Part shown: positions 26,705 through 34,095 of the stretch, in pieces
Position numbering within the stretch: the stretch's first letter is position 1
Layout of the letters: each line of letters begins with the position of its first letter
NCBI GenBank assembly: GCA_947503835.1
Contig: CANNFM010000010.1
Span: 1 to 64,000, forward strand
Direction of reading: 5' to 3'
Origin: an uncultured Aquimarina sp.
GTDB lineage: Bacteria > Bacteroidota > Bacteroidia > Flavobacteriales > Flavobacteriaceae
DNA: 64,000 bases
Notes under the pieces: generated by a model
The model's database searches: none
Told to the model about the DNA's origin: nothing
The model's input: the letters and a program-made list of their open reading frames with translations, nothing else
Translations under genes and position numbers: made by a program

Positions 26705-26862
26705 AAAGCACATAACAGGGTGTATAGCCTATAGTTGTTTAGTGCATAACGAACGGTTCTGCATATTTACTAGTTCTGCCAAATCGTAGAGTTGACTCTG
26801 TGATAAACTGAAACTTTTGTACTTTTATCACAACTACGAACCAAACACGGGTCGTTAACGGC
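26705..26862 (+). repeat. attC-like site S23
   Basis: Left box AAAGCACATAAC (ends 26,716) pairs over GTTATG with the unit start; then AGGGTGTATAGCC. The middle has GGTTCTGCATATTTACTAG and ACTTTTATCACAACTACGAAC; right box GTTAACGGC at 26,854. The unit it opens ends GCTGCTAAC (27,479), related at 7 of 9 positions. Confidence 0.6.
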
Positions 26863-26873
26863 AAAAAAACTAA

Positions 26874-27464
26874 ATGAAAAAAATAGTACTAATTATCTCA
26901 TTTTCTATCTTTATTTTTTCTTGTTCCTACGGTCAAAACATTTCTAATCCAGAATATAAAATAGATGCAGGACTAATAGAAAAGATAAAAGAACAAGCAA
27001 GTTCAACCAATGGTGTTTCTATGGGTAAAATGGAAGTGAAGGTATTTGAAAACGATACTCTAATTGTTAACACATATGATATAGAAAAGATTGAATTCTT
27101 TACAATGAGTAATTTAGAAAATGACACTATTAGAATTACAGGATATACAAGTAAGCTTATTGGTTTTGGATTTTATCTTGACATAACTATAGACAGTTAT
27201 GACTTGACCTTCTTAGCAAAGTCAGATATGCCAATTTATAAATACAATAAGCAAGACACGACACTTTTATTTGGTCTTTCCGTTCCGTGTTATCGAACTT
27301 CTTTGACCTTAACCGCAAAACCAATTTTCAAGAATGGCGAAACTATTACTGGTTTTTTAGAGTTAAAAAGCAATGATTTTTGGGGAGAGTCAAAAGGTGA
27401 ATCCAAAAAATATAAAATAGAATTAAGGGCATATTTTATGACAGAAAAACTCAAATCGGAATAA
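26874..27464 (+). CDS. Unknown secreted protein
   Basis: A 196-residue protein with an N-terminal signal (ISFSIFIFSCSYGQ); a lipobox-like FSC at 15-17 makes a lipoprotein possible. The mature part is mostly beta-pattern (GKMEVKVFENDTLIVNTYDI; YLDITIDSYDLTFLAKS). Not recognised. Single-gene unit. Confidence 0.55.
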   Translation: MKKIVLIISFSIFIFSCSYGQNISNPEYKIDAGLIEKIKEQASSTNGVSMGKMEVKVFENDTLIVNTYDIEKIEFFTMSNLENDTIRITGYTSKLIGFGFYLDITIDSYDLTFLAKSDMPIYKYNKQDTTLLFGLSVPCYRTSLTLTAKPIFKNGETITGFLELKSNDFWGESKGESKKYKIELRAYFMTEKLKSE

Positions 27465-27467
27465 AAT

Positions 27468-27590
27468 GCAGCTGCTAACACAGTATCCTATAGCAAATAG
27501 GGTTCTGCGGTTTACGAAAGTTCAGTACTATTAGCAACACCGCCAAATCGTTGATTTAGTTCACCATGTATCTTAACGAACATTTAGACA
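27468..27590 (+). repeat. attC-like site S24
   Basis: Left box GCAGCTGCTAAC (ends 27,479), ACAGTATCCTATAGC, GGTTCTGCGGTTTACG, CGCCAAATCGTTGATTTAG, CACCATGTATCTTAACGAAC. Shares the GGTTCTGC and GCCAAATCGT blocks with S23. The right box is unclear. Confidence 0.55.
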
Positions 27591-27602
27591 TCATAATTTC
27601 AC

Positions 27603-28025
27603 ATGAAGACAATTACTTGGAAATTAAATCTAAAATCTGATCCTAATTCAGTCTTTAAATTACTAACCACTTCTAATGGAAGAAGTAAATTCTGGTGTGA
27701 AAATACAGCTGAAAAAGGTAATCTAATTCACTTTTTATTTCCAAATGGTCAAACATATGATAGTCAGATAATAGAGACTATTCCTAATAAAGAATTTCAT
27801 CTGGACTATTTCAATAGTTTGGTGAAGTTTATCTTAAATCCTTCAGAAAATGGTGGAACAGATCTTACGTTAATTAATGAAAATGTATCTGAAAGTGACT
27901 TTTCTGAAATAAACGCAGGATGGATTTCGGTACTAATGAATCTCAAAGCAATTGCTGACTTCCAATGTGATTTGAGAAATCATGACCCAAAAAAAACCTG
28001 GGATCAAGGCTATGTAGATAATTAA
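27603..28025 (+). CDS. SRPBCC (AHSA1-like) domain protein
   Basis: A 140-residue cytoplasmic protein with the START/AHSA1 pattern: ITWKLNLKSDPNSVFKLLTTSNGRSKFWCENT at the start, the HFLFPNGQTYDSQIIETIPNKEFHLDYF strands and a C-terminal long helix (INAGWISVLMNLKAIADFQ). Such proteins bind small hydrophobic ligands in a cavity; no ligand is predicted. The C-terminal end DLRNHDPKKTWDQGYVDN is typical of the group. Single-gene unit. Confidence 0.75.
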   Translation: MKTITWKLNLKSDPNSVFKLLTTSNGRSKFWCENTAEKGNLIHFLFPNGQTYDSQIIETIPNKEFHLDYFNSLVKFILNPSENGGTDLTLINENVSESDFSEINAGWISVLMNLKAIADFQCDLRNHDPKKTWDQGYVDN

Positions 28026-28030
28026 AAAAA

Positions 28031-28170
28031 ACGAGCTACAACACCGTGTCCTATAAAAAGCTTAATCTGTGTGTACCAGGAAAGTCCTATCAGGTTTCTC
28101 TAACGGTTCGTTTTCTTTTATTAACTTAGTTCTCGGCAACCCAAATAACCATTCACGGGTCGTTGTACAC
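28031..28170 (+). repeat. attC-like site S25
   Basis: Left box ACGAGCTACAAC (ends 28,042), ACCGTGTCCTATAAAAAGC, ATCTGTGTGTACCAGG block also seen in S6, ATAACCATTCACGGGTC, right box GTTGTACAC at 28,162. The unit it opens ends TGTACAAC (29,055), complementary over 8 bases. Confidence 0.7.
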
Positions 28171-28194
28171 TATTAAATAATTAGGTGAAATTAA

Positions 28195-29079
28195 ATGGAT
28201 ATTAGAAGTTTGTTCTTTAATACTAATCGACAAATCAAGTGCATTTGGAGAATTTTAATTTTCGTTTCACTACTTTTCTTAGCGATCCTACCTCTCTTAT
28301 TACTTAATAATGTTTATATCCAGTTCTTTGGAGTTGTACTAATTCTAATATTTGGATTATACATTAATTCAAAATATCTGGATAAAAGAAACTTTTCAGA
28401 GTATGGTTTAGTCGTAAGTAAAGCAACTTTTCAGAACTTATTAGTTGGTTTAATAATTGGGTTTTGCTCAGTAGTTTTGATTTTAATAATTGGAAAAACA
28501 ACTGGTGTTTTATCAGTTTCTAGTTTAGTATCAGTTCCTAAAACTTCTTTGGTATTACTTTTTGCTGTTAAAATGTTGCTTGTAAGTATCCTTGAGGAAA
28601 CATTTTTTAGAGGTTATTTGTTTACAAATCTTTATGACGGTTTTGATTCAAAAAAACGAACTAAAAAACAAACACTTTTAATTTCACTTATGCTATCATC
28701 CATTTTATTTGGACTCGCACATTTTAATACTAATAATTCATCATTTTTTTCCATTACATTATTAACCTGTAATGGAATAGTTTGGTGTATTCCATTTATA
28801 ATAAGTAAGAATTTAGGATTATCAATAGGTTTACATACCGCTTGGAATTTTACTCAAACTCAATTAGGGTTTACTATGAGTGGTAATACACCCTTACATT
28901 CATTATATAAAATTGAAAATGTTGGATCTGATTTTTTTACTGGTGGAGAATATGGTCCTGAAGCCGGTGTTTTAGGTTTGATTGGTTTCGGGATGATGTT
29001 ATTCATGTCTTTATTATATTTAAAATATGTTCATCCAAAACAAACGTTGTACAACACCGTATCCCATAAAAACCTGTAA
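28195..29079 (+). CDS. CPBP-family intramembrane metalloprotease
   Basis: A 294-residue membrane protein with about eight hydrophobic segments. The CPBP (CAAX protease/bacteriocin-processing) motifs are present: SILEETFFRGYLF near 130-142 (motif 1 EExxxR), FGLAHFNT near 173 (motif 2 FxxxH) and SIGLHTAWNF near 214 (motif 3 HxxxN). Members act in protein processing or bacteriocin immunity; the substrate is unknown. The ATG lies 25 bases after the preceding right box. The last residues TLYNTVSHKNL are translated from the next recombination site (ACGTTGTACAACACCG), so the C-terminus is site-encoded. Confidence 0.8.
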   Translation: MDIRSLFFNTNRQIKCIWRILIFVSLLFLAILPLLLLNNVYIQFFGVVLILIFGLYINSKYLDKRNFSEYGLVVSKATFQNLLVGLIIGFCSVVLILIIGKTTGVLSVSSLVSVPKTSLVLLFAVKMLLVSILEETFFRGYLFTNLYDGFDSKKRTKKQTLLISLMLSSILFGLAHFNTNNSSFFSITLLTCNGIVWCIPFIISKNLGLSIGLHTAWNFTQTQLGFTMSGNTPLHSLYKIENVGSDFFTGGEYGPEAGVLGLIGFGMMLFMSLLYLKYVHPKQTLYNTVSHKNL

Positions 29080-29290
29080 GCATCGTACGCTTTTATTCTT
29101 TACCTTAGTAGTGCATACCTATACTAGCCATTAAAAATAACAAAGTAGGTGAGTACGATCTGCTTTTGCAGAACAATATGCTCAGCATACTAAGGTTGTA
29201 CACAAAGAACCTTGTGTTTGTTGTGATAGGTTTGAGATTTAAAATGTAAATAGTATAATAGCAATTGTTATTATACTATTATTGTAACAC
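29043..29290 (+). repeat. Long-type attC-like site S26
   Basis: Left box AACGTTGTACAAC (ends 29,055), ACCGTATCCCATAAAAACC, GTAAGCATCGTACGC, hairpin TCTGCTTTTGCAGA, ACACAAAGAACCTTGTGT, TAGGTTTG near 29,227, AGCAATTGTTATTATAC and a weak right box ATTGTAACAC at 29,281. Confidence 0.75.
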
Positions 29291-29303
29291 ATTTGAACAA
29301 ACC

Positions 29304-29696
29304 ATGAAATTGATTATAAACATTATTATTCTGACTGTTGTGTATTCAATTAATGCCCAAGAATTGGAGCATTATGATTTAGATTCGATTAACATTAATA
29401 ATTGGATGAATACACCACACGTAAAAGGAAGATTAGCAACTAAAGATGATGTTAAAAAAAATAGAGCGGTTCATATAAGTAGTGGTATTGAAAAATATAT
29501 TCCTGTTGATTTAGAGATTCCATTTCTTGCTTGTTTAATAGATCCTCGAACAGAAAGAAAAGATACGGTAGTGGTAATTCAAGCTTGTAAAATTAATGAA
29601 GGCATTTACACTGGATATAGATCATTTCACGGAGGTGGTTATGGTACTGCATTCTTAAAGAGTTTAATAATAATTAATAACGATAAAGAGAATTAA
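29304..29696 (+). CDS. Unknown small secreted protein
   Basis: 130 residues from ATG 29,304, chosen because MKLIINIIILTVVYSINAQ is a signal peptide; the in-frame ATG at 29,265 lies inside the site. The mature part contains NWMNTPHVKGRLATKDDVKK and a Gly-rich end (TGYRSFHGGGYGTAFLKS). Not recognised. It lies about 70 bp after a TAGGTTTG box in the site. Confidence 0.55.
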   Translation: MKLIINIIILTVVYSINAQELEHYDLDSININNWMNTPHVKGRLATKDDVKKNRAVHISSGIEKYIPVDLEIPFLACLIDPRTERKDTVVVIQACKINEGIYTGYRSFHGGGYGTAFLKSLIIINNDKEN

Positions 29697-29730
29697 AATA
29701 CTATTCGGAATTAAATAAATGTGAATTAAA

Positions 29731-30068
29731 CGATTTGCCAACACCCTATCCCATAAAAAGCCATAACCCAATTCTGTATAGTTAATTACTATTTTCTTTA
29801 CTATAACTTCCTACCCACACACCAAAAAAATACACCACCCTACAAAAACTCGTATACATTGTACGCTTTTATTCTTTAATTTAGTAGTGCATACCTATAC
29901 TAGCCATTAAAAAGAACAAAGTGGGTGAGTACGATCTGCTTTTGCAGAAAAGTATTCTCATAGCAATGTAGTTGTAAACAAGCAAGTTTGTGTTTGTTGT
30001 GATAGGTTTGAAAACTAAAATATAAATAAGAGAATAGTAATTGCTATTATCTTATTGTTGTGCTTAAT
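29731..30068 (+). repeat. Long-type attC-like site S27
   Basis: Left box GATTTGCCAAC (ends 29,742), ACCCTATCCCATAAAAAGCC, TTTTCTTTACTATAACTTCC block, hairpin TCTGCTTTTGCAGA, AACAAGCAAGTTTGTGT, TAGGTTTG near 30,002, AGTAATTGCTATTATCTT and right box GTTGTGCTTA at 30,057. The unit it opens ends TAAGCACAAC (30,519), a perfect 10-base complement. Confidence 0.8.
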
Positions 30069-30088
30069 ATTGAAAAACGAAATCATCA

Positions 30089-30505
30089 ATGAAAAATCCA
30101 TTATTATTAATACTGATAATATCCTTTATTGGACTTACCACGACTGCGCAAGAATTGACTTGTGCAGATTTTAAAAATGGGACTTTTATTGTTCCAAAAA
30201 CATCGGAAGATTCACCTGAATATAAATTAGTCCGTGATGGAAATTCTCAAATGGAAATTATCGAGATGAACGGACAAACCATCACTCTTTATGGAATTTT
30301 GGAATGGATTGATGAATGTTCATACAAGTTAATTTATGACGAAACTAAGATGAATCTCCCTGAAGAAATTCAATTTGTTAATGACAACGGAGGAATTGTA
30401 TCTGAGTTATTAAAGATTGAAGACAATTGCTTTTTCTACAAATCAGTTCTTATTATTGACGGAAAGGAATCAAAAAGGATTGACGGAAAATACTGTGCGC
30501 AATAA
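30089..30505 (+). CDS. Unknown small secreted protein with conserved Cys
   Basis: A 138-residue protein with signal peptide ending TTAQ. The mature protein starts ELTCADFKNGTFIVP and contains WIDECSYKLIYDETK, IEDNCFFYKSV and a terminal DGKYCAQ: four Cys that could make disulfides outside the cytoplasm. Similar short proteins with the CADFKNGTF opening are widespread in flavobacteria; function is unknown. Its unit has perfectly complementary ends over 10 bases. Confidence 0.65.
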   Translation: MKNPLLLILIISFIGLTTTAQELTCADFKNGTFIVPKTSEDSPEYKLVRDGNSQMEIIEMNGQTITLYGILEWIDECSYKLIYDETKMNLPEEIQFVNDNGGIVSELLKIEDNCFFYKSVLIIDGKESKRIDGKYCAQ

Positions 30506-30507
30506 AT

Positions 30508-30716
30508 ACTAAGCACAACACAACCTATAAACAATACGGGCTTCGGGCTTAATCGAAAGGTTTGTGTATTTTTATGATGTCCGCAAAATCTTTGGGATTT
30601 TGCTTTTTAGAGGGACAAAGAAAAAACAAAACAAAAAGATTTCGCTATGTGCGTGGCGGAAAGCAAACGCAAGTTTGCTCTCGTACTGTTCATAGCTCAA
30701 CCGTTATATGCAATAC
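30508..30716 (+). repeat. attC-like site S28 with internal terminator-like hairpin
   Basis: Left box TAAGCACAAC (ends 30,519), ACAACCTATAAACAATACGG. GCAAAATC (30,583) and GATTTTGC (30,596) followed by TTTTT form a terminator-like hairpin. Right box GTTATATGCAATAC at 30,703. The unit it opens ends GTACAGCATATAAC (31,278): 9 perfect outer pairs and further pairing beyond. Confidence 0.75.
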
Positions 30717-30740
30717 GATATTTGACAAAACCAATCACTT

Positions 30741-31253
30741 ATGAAAGAGTTTGCTTATATGGCTTATTTAAGCGAAATAATTTTTCAGATAAAAATTGCC
30801 GAAAAAGCAGCAGATCGTTTGCCTGTTGATCCTGGGAATTTTGATCAGATAGAAGTTTGGTGTTCAATTCAATCTATTCTTGTGGCAACTGGAAATGTTT
30901 CTAAAATACTTTGGCCTATATCAAAAAAAAGCCAAGAACGAGGTGAGAAGTTACGAGAATTACTGTGTATAGATGAAAACAATATTATTGCTGATAGAAA
31001 TCTTCGAAATCATTTTGAACATTATGACGAACGCATAGAAGGCTTATTTGAAAGTCAATCAAGTGTTAGTTATATTGATCTTGCTTTCAACCCTTTTAAA
31101 CCTGAAAAGTGGGAAAATCCAAAATATTATCAAAGAGCGTACAATCAAGTTGATAGAATATTGACATTTCGAAACGAAACTCTTGATTTAAATGAAATTC
31201 TTGGCACTCTTGAAAGAATAAAAATAAAATGTAGTGTTTATACCTTTATTTGA
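30741..31253 (+). CDS. HEPN-like protein (candidate RNase-type defence/toxin)
   Basis: A 170-residue all-helical cytoplasmic protein. A conserved-looking segment ADRNLRNHFEHYDERIEGL near 92-110 includes R-N-H-F-E-H, which fits the RxxxxH motif of HEPN ribonucleases. The preceding helix (VWCSIQSILVATGNVSKILWP) is also HEPN-like. HEPN proteins often act in phage defence or toxin-antitoxin pairs, but no partner antitoxin is seen here. The assignment rests on motif and helix pattern only. First of four consecutive units with defence-type genes. Confidence 0.5.
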   Translation: MKEFAYMAYLSEIIFQIKIAEKAADRLPVDPGNFDQIEVWCSIQSILVATGNVSKILWPISKKSQERGEKLRELLCIDENNIIADRNLRNHFEHYDERIEGLFESQSSVSYIDLAFNPFKPEKWENPKYYQRAYNQVDRILTFRNETLDLNEILGTLERIKIKCSVYTFI

Positions 31254-31264
31254 ATAACTAAAAT

Positions 31265-31608
31265 GTACAGCATATAACACCGTATCCCATAAAAACCCCA
31301 AGCCCAATTCTGTATAGTTAATTACTATTTTCTTTACTATAACTTCCTACCCACTACCTGTTAAAAACACGCCACCCTACAAAAACTCGTATACATTGTA
31401 CGCTTTTATTCTTTAATTTAGTAGTGCATACCTATACTAGCCATTAAAAAGAACAAAGTGGGTGAGTACGATCTGCTTTTGCAGAAAAGTATTCTCATAG
31501 CAATGTAGTTGTAAACAAGCAAGTTTGTGTTTGTTGTGATAGGTTTGAGATATAAAATATAAATAAGATAATAGCAATTGCTAGTATACAATTGTTGTAT
31601 GCAAGCAG
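31265..31608 (+). repeat. Long-type attC-like site S29
   Basis: Left box GTACAGCATATAAC (ends 31,278), ACCGTATCCCATAAAAACCC, long-type middle nearly identical to S27, TAGGTTTG near 31,540, AGCAATTGCTAGTATACAAT and right box GTTGTATGCAAGCAG at 31,594. The unit it opens ends CTGCCAGTATACAAC (32,514): the first 7 bases pair perfectly, and about 12 of 15 overall. Confidence 0.8.
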
Positions 31609-31649
31609 TCAGAAAACATTAAACTTCATTTAGAATTAGTAGTATTAAA

Positions 31650-32489
31650 ATGGATTGGAAAGATTATGAAAATATAACTAAGTACATCTATGAAGAATTA
31701 GGTAGAGAAACTGGAGTAACGATAGTTGGATATGGGAATTCTTTCAAAGTGAAAGGGAAATCAGGTGTTTCCCACCAATTAGATGTTTTGACAAGTCATT
31801 CTGATGGAATTCATAATTATCAGACAGCAATCGAATGTAAATACTGGGAGAAAAAGATAAACAAAGACGTTGTCATGAAAGTTGCCTCAATTGTTGAGGA
31901 CACTAACATTCATAAAGGAGTAATAGTTTCAAAAAGAGGATATACAGAAGACGGAATATCGTTTGCTAAACAGAAAAACATAGGTCTTGTTGAACTCAGA
32001 GAGTTAGATGCAGCAGAACCAAAAGAAAACAATAAAGAAACCAGCTTTCCAATAGCTGAGTTGATTTTAAATTTTAAAATAAAACGAAACAGACCAAAAA
32101 TATTAAATATCGAATTTGATTTTGTTGACATAAATACGAAATCAGATAAAATAGAAACGAATCAAATGATAATTAGACTTCAAGATGGCAATGAAGTCGC
32201 CCTCAATGAGTACATAATATCTTTTAAAGAAGAATTGCATAAACAAGAACCAAGTAAGAGAATAAAGAAATATTATGAATTAGAAAATGCGAATCTTATT
32301 AATACATTGAGTAAAGAGCTAGCACAAATAAGAGGACTAACATTGATCGGTTTCCTGGAAGTAAAAAATATGGATAATACACGTCATTTTAACATTGTTG
32401 ATGAAGTTTGGTTAACTATGAAATCGCTTTTTGAAAACAATTCATACACTATATCAAAGTTGGGCATGATAAAAAAAGACAAAAATTAA
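31650..32489 (+). CDS. Mrr-like restriction endonuclease
   Basis: A 279-residue cytoplasmic protein. Residues about 1-125 form a PD-(D/E)XK domain of the Mrr_cat type: GVSHQLDVLTSH supplies the catalytic Asp, AIECKYWEKKINKDVVMKV the ExK pair, and GVIVSKRGYTEDGISFAKQKNIGLVELREL the following strand and helix. The C-terminal 150 residues are unassigned and could recognise DNA or a signal. Mrr-type enzymes cut modified or foreign DNA. No methyltransferase is nearby, so a type IV-like role is possible (inference). Single-gene unit bounded by a well-matched pair of outer boxes. Confidence 0.8.
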   Translation: MDWKDYENITKYIYEELGRETGVTIVGYGNSFKVKGKSGVSHQLDVLTSHSDGIHNYQTAIECKYWEKKINKDVVMKVASIVEDTNIHKGVIVSKRGYTEDGISFAKQKNIGLVELRELDAAEPKENNKETSFPIAELILNFKIKRNRPKILNIEFDFVDINTKSDKIETNQMIIRLQDGNEVALNEYIISFKEELHKQEPSKRIKKYYELENANLINTLSKELAQIRGLTLIGFLEVKNMDNTRHFNIVDEVWLTMKSLFENNSYTISKLGMIKKDKN

Positions 32490-32499
32490 TTGCGTAAAA

Positions 32500-32808
32500 C
32501 TGCCAGTATACAACAACGTGTCCTATGAAAAGCCCTAGTCAAAACCGGCCACTTGCTATAAATAGGTTACCCCAATTCTACCCACTCACTATTAAAATCA
32601 CACCACCCTACGGAAACCCGTAAACATCGCACGCTTTTATTCTTTAGCTTAGCTCGTGCATACCTTTATTGCGATCTGCTTTTGTAGGACAGTATAGTGA
32701 TAGTACTGTGGTTTTACACAAGGAAAATTGTGTTTGTTGTGATAGGTTTGAGATTTAAAACATACATAAGAGAATAACAATTGCTAGTATACAATTGTTA
32801 GGTTCTAT
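32500..32808 (+). repeat. Long-type attC-like site S30
   Basis: Left box CTGCCAGTATACAAC (ends 32,514), AACGTGTCCTATGAAAAGCCC, CCCGTAAACATCGCACGC, ACACAAGGAAAATTGTGT hairpin, TAGGTTTG near 32,742, AGAATAACAATTGCTAGTATACAAT, right box GTTAGGTTCT at 32,797. The left hairpin block is shorter than in S29. Confidence 0.75.
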
Positions 32809-32822
32809 TTGAAAATACGAAT

Positions 32823-33944
32823 ATGACAAAAAATCCAGATTTTTACACAAATACTTCAATTCCAGAGGAAGAAAGAAGAGATGTGGCATTTCAAACCGTA
32901 AATGCAATTAGAGAATCTGTGACTTTAGCTCGAAATTCGACTCTTTCAATAACTTATGAATTTGCTTTCGGAATTATCTATGATTTAAACCCAAAACTTT
33001 ACGAATCGATTGTAACATTATTAACAAGTAAAAATGAAAATGAGTTAGTTAGATATTATAAAGATGAGGCAGAAGCAGAATCTACAGATGAACAAAAAGT
33101 TGAACCTGTCGATTTAATTGAAAAAGAACTCAACCGAGTTGAAGAACTACTTTCTAAAAAAAATGGAAAATTTACTTACTTAAATAAAAAGAAATTCAAT
33201 CTAGTTGGTGCAAAAGAATATTTCACACCGAGGAATCAAAGTGAGCATAAAACTTTAAATCACGACTTTTATCTTCGTTCTCGCTATGAATATTTTGGAG
33301 AGCCTCTATATGAGAATGATAGTTATAAAGATTTTAAAATAAATAAAGACAAAGTTTTAAGATTAAGGCTCTTACATCCTGATCGAGAAGAAACTATTTT
33401 AGGAGTTGATTTAATTTATGAACATTTTGATATGAGAACAAACAGAGTTCGTTTTGCTCATATGCAATATAAAGCTTGGAATAATAAAACCTTATATATT
33501 TCTCAAGCAAAAAATCTAAATCCTCAACTTGAAAAAATGAAAAAGAATTTATGCTCAAGCGGATTATGCAAAGGACCAGAAACTATAAATAGAGATTATA
33601 GATTCCCATATTGTTCAGGTTTTTTAAGACCAACTTCAAAACTGCAACGACCTGACAGTAAATTAATAAGTACAGGATTGCATTTACCTATTTGTGAAGC
33701 AATGAAAATAATTGCGGAAAAAGGAATAATAAGTAAAGAAGATTGTTCAAATAGAAGTATCAAAGGACATATTTTTGAAGAGTTATTTAATACAAATCTT
33801 GCTGGCTCTAGATGGATTGACATTAAAGATTTAGACAAGTTTTATGAATCTAATAATATATTGGCTCATACTGACAGAATTAGAATTCACGCTCAAGAAA
33901 TTGATACGGAATCAGATTTTGAGAAAAATAAAAACAGAGGATAA
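32823..33944 (+). CDS. Unknown protein, nuclease-like pattern, defence context
   Basis: A 373-residue cytoplasmic protein that I cannot place. Residues about 1-130 are helical and charged. In the middle, ETILGVDLIYEHFDMRTNRVRFAHMQYKAW (about 190-220, key residues D196 region and the QYK) has the spacing of a PD-(D/E)XK core in which Asp and a Q/E-x-K pair hold metal. A Cys-containing segment follows (NLCSSGLCKGPETINRDYRFPYC), a possible zinc site with four Cys. Position between an Mrr-like nuclease and a Gabija-like pair supports a role in defence, but this is inference. Confidence 0.45.
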   Translation: MTKNPDFYTNTSIPEEERRDVAFQTVNAIRESVTLARNSTLSITYEFAFGIIYDLNPKLYESIVTLLTSKNENELVRYYKDEAEAESTDEQKVEPVDLIEKELNRVEELLSKKNGKFTYLNKKKFNLVGAKEYFTPRNQSEHKTLNHDFYLRSRYEYFGEPLYENDSYKDFKINKDKVLRLRLLHPDREETILGVDLIYEHFDMRTNRVRFAHMQYKAWNNKTLYISQAKNLNPQLEKMKKNLCSSGLCKGPETINRDYRFPYCSGFLRPTSKLQRPDSKLISTGLHLPICEAMKIIAEKGIISKEDCSNRSIKGHIFEELFNTNLAGSRWIDIKDLDKFYESNNILAHTDRIRIHAQEIDTESDFEKNKNRG

Positions 33945-34074
33945 CACCCTATAAAATTAATTACGAGTGCGAGTCTACTTACGAAAATCCGCGAGGATTT
34001 TCTAGTCGGGTTGTACTTGCAAAGTTAAGTACTAACCCGCGCAACTACTCATAACCTGGATCGTTGTACCCAAT
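33934..34074 (+). repeat. attC-like site S31
   Basis: Left box CAGAGGATAAC (ends 33,945), ACCCTATAAAATTAATTACG (compare S0), hairpin GAAAATCC (33,983) / GGATTTTC (33,995), ACCCGCGCAACTACTCATAACC, right box GTTGTACCC at 34,063. No complementary left box was found after the final unit. Confidence 0.65.
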
Positions 34075-34095
34075 GCGAAAAAAGAAAACTACGAA

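Noticed and set aside
30562..30829. Two overlapping 60-codon ORFs
   Set aside because: They lie inside recombination site S28 and across the start of the HEPN-like gene, with no signal peptide or family pattern.
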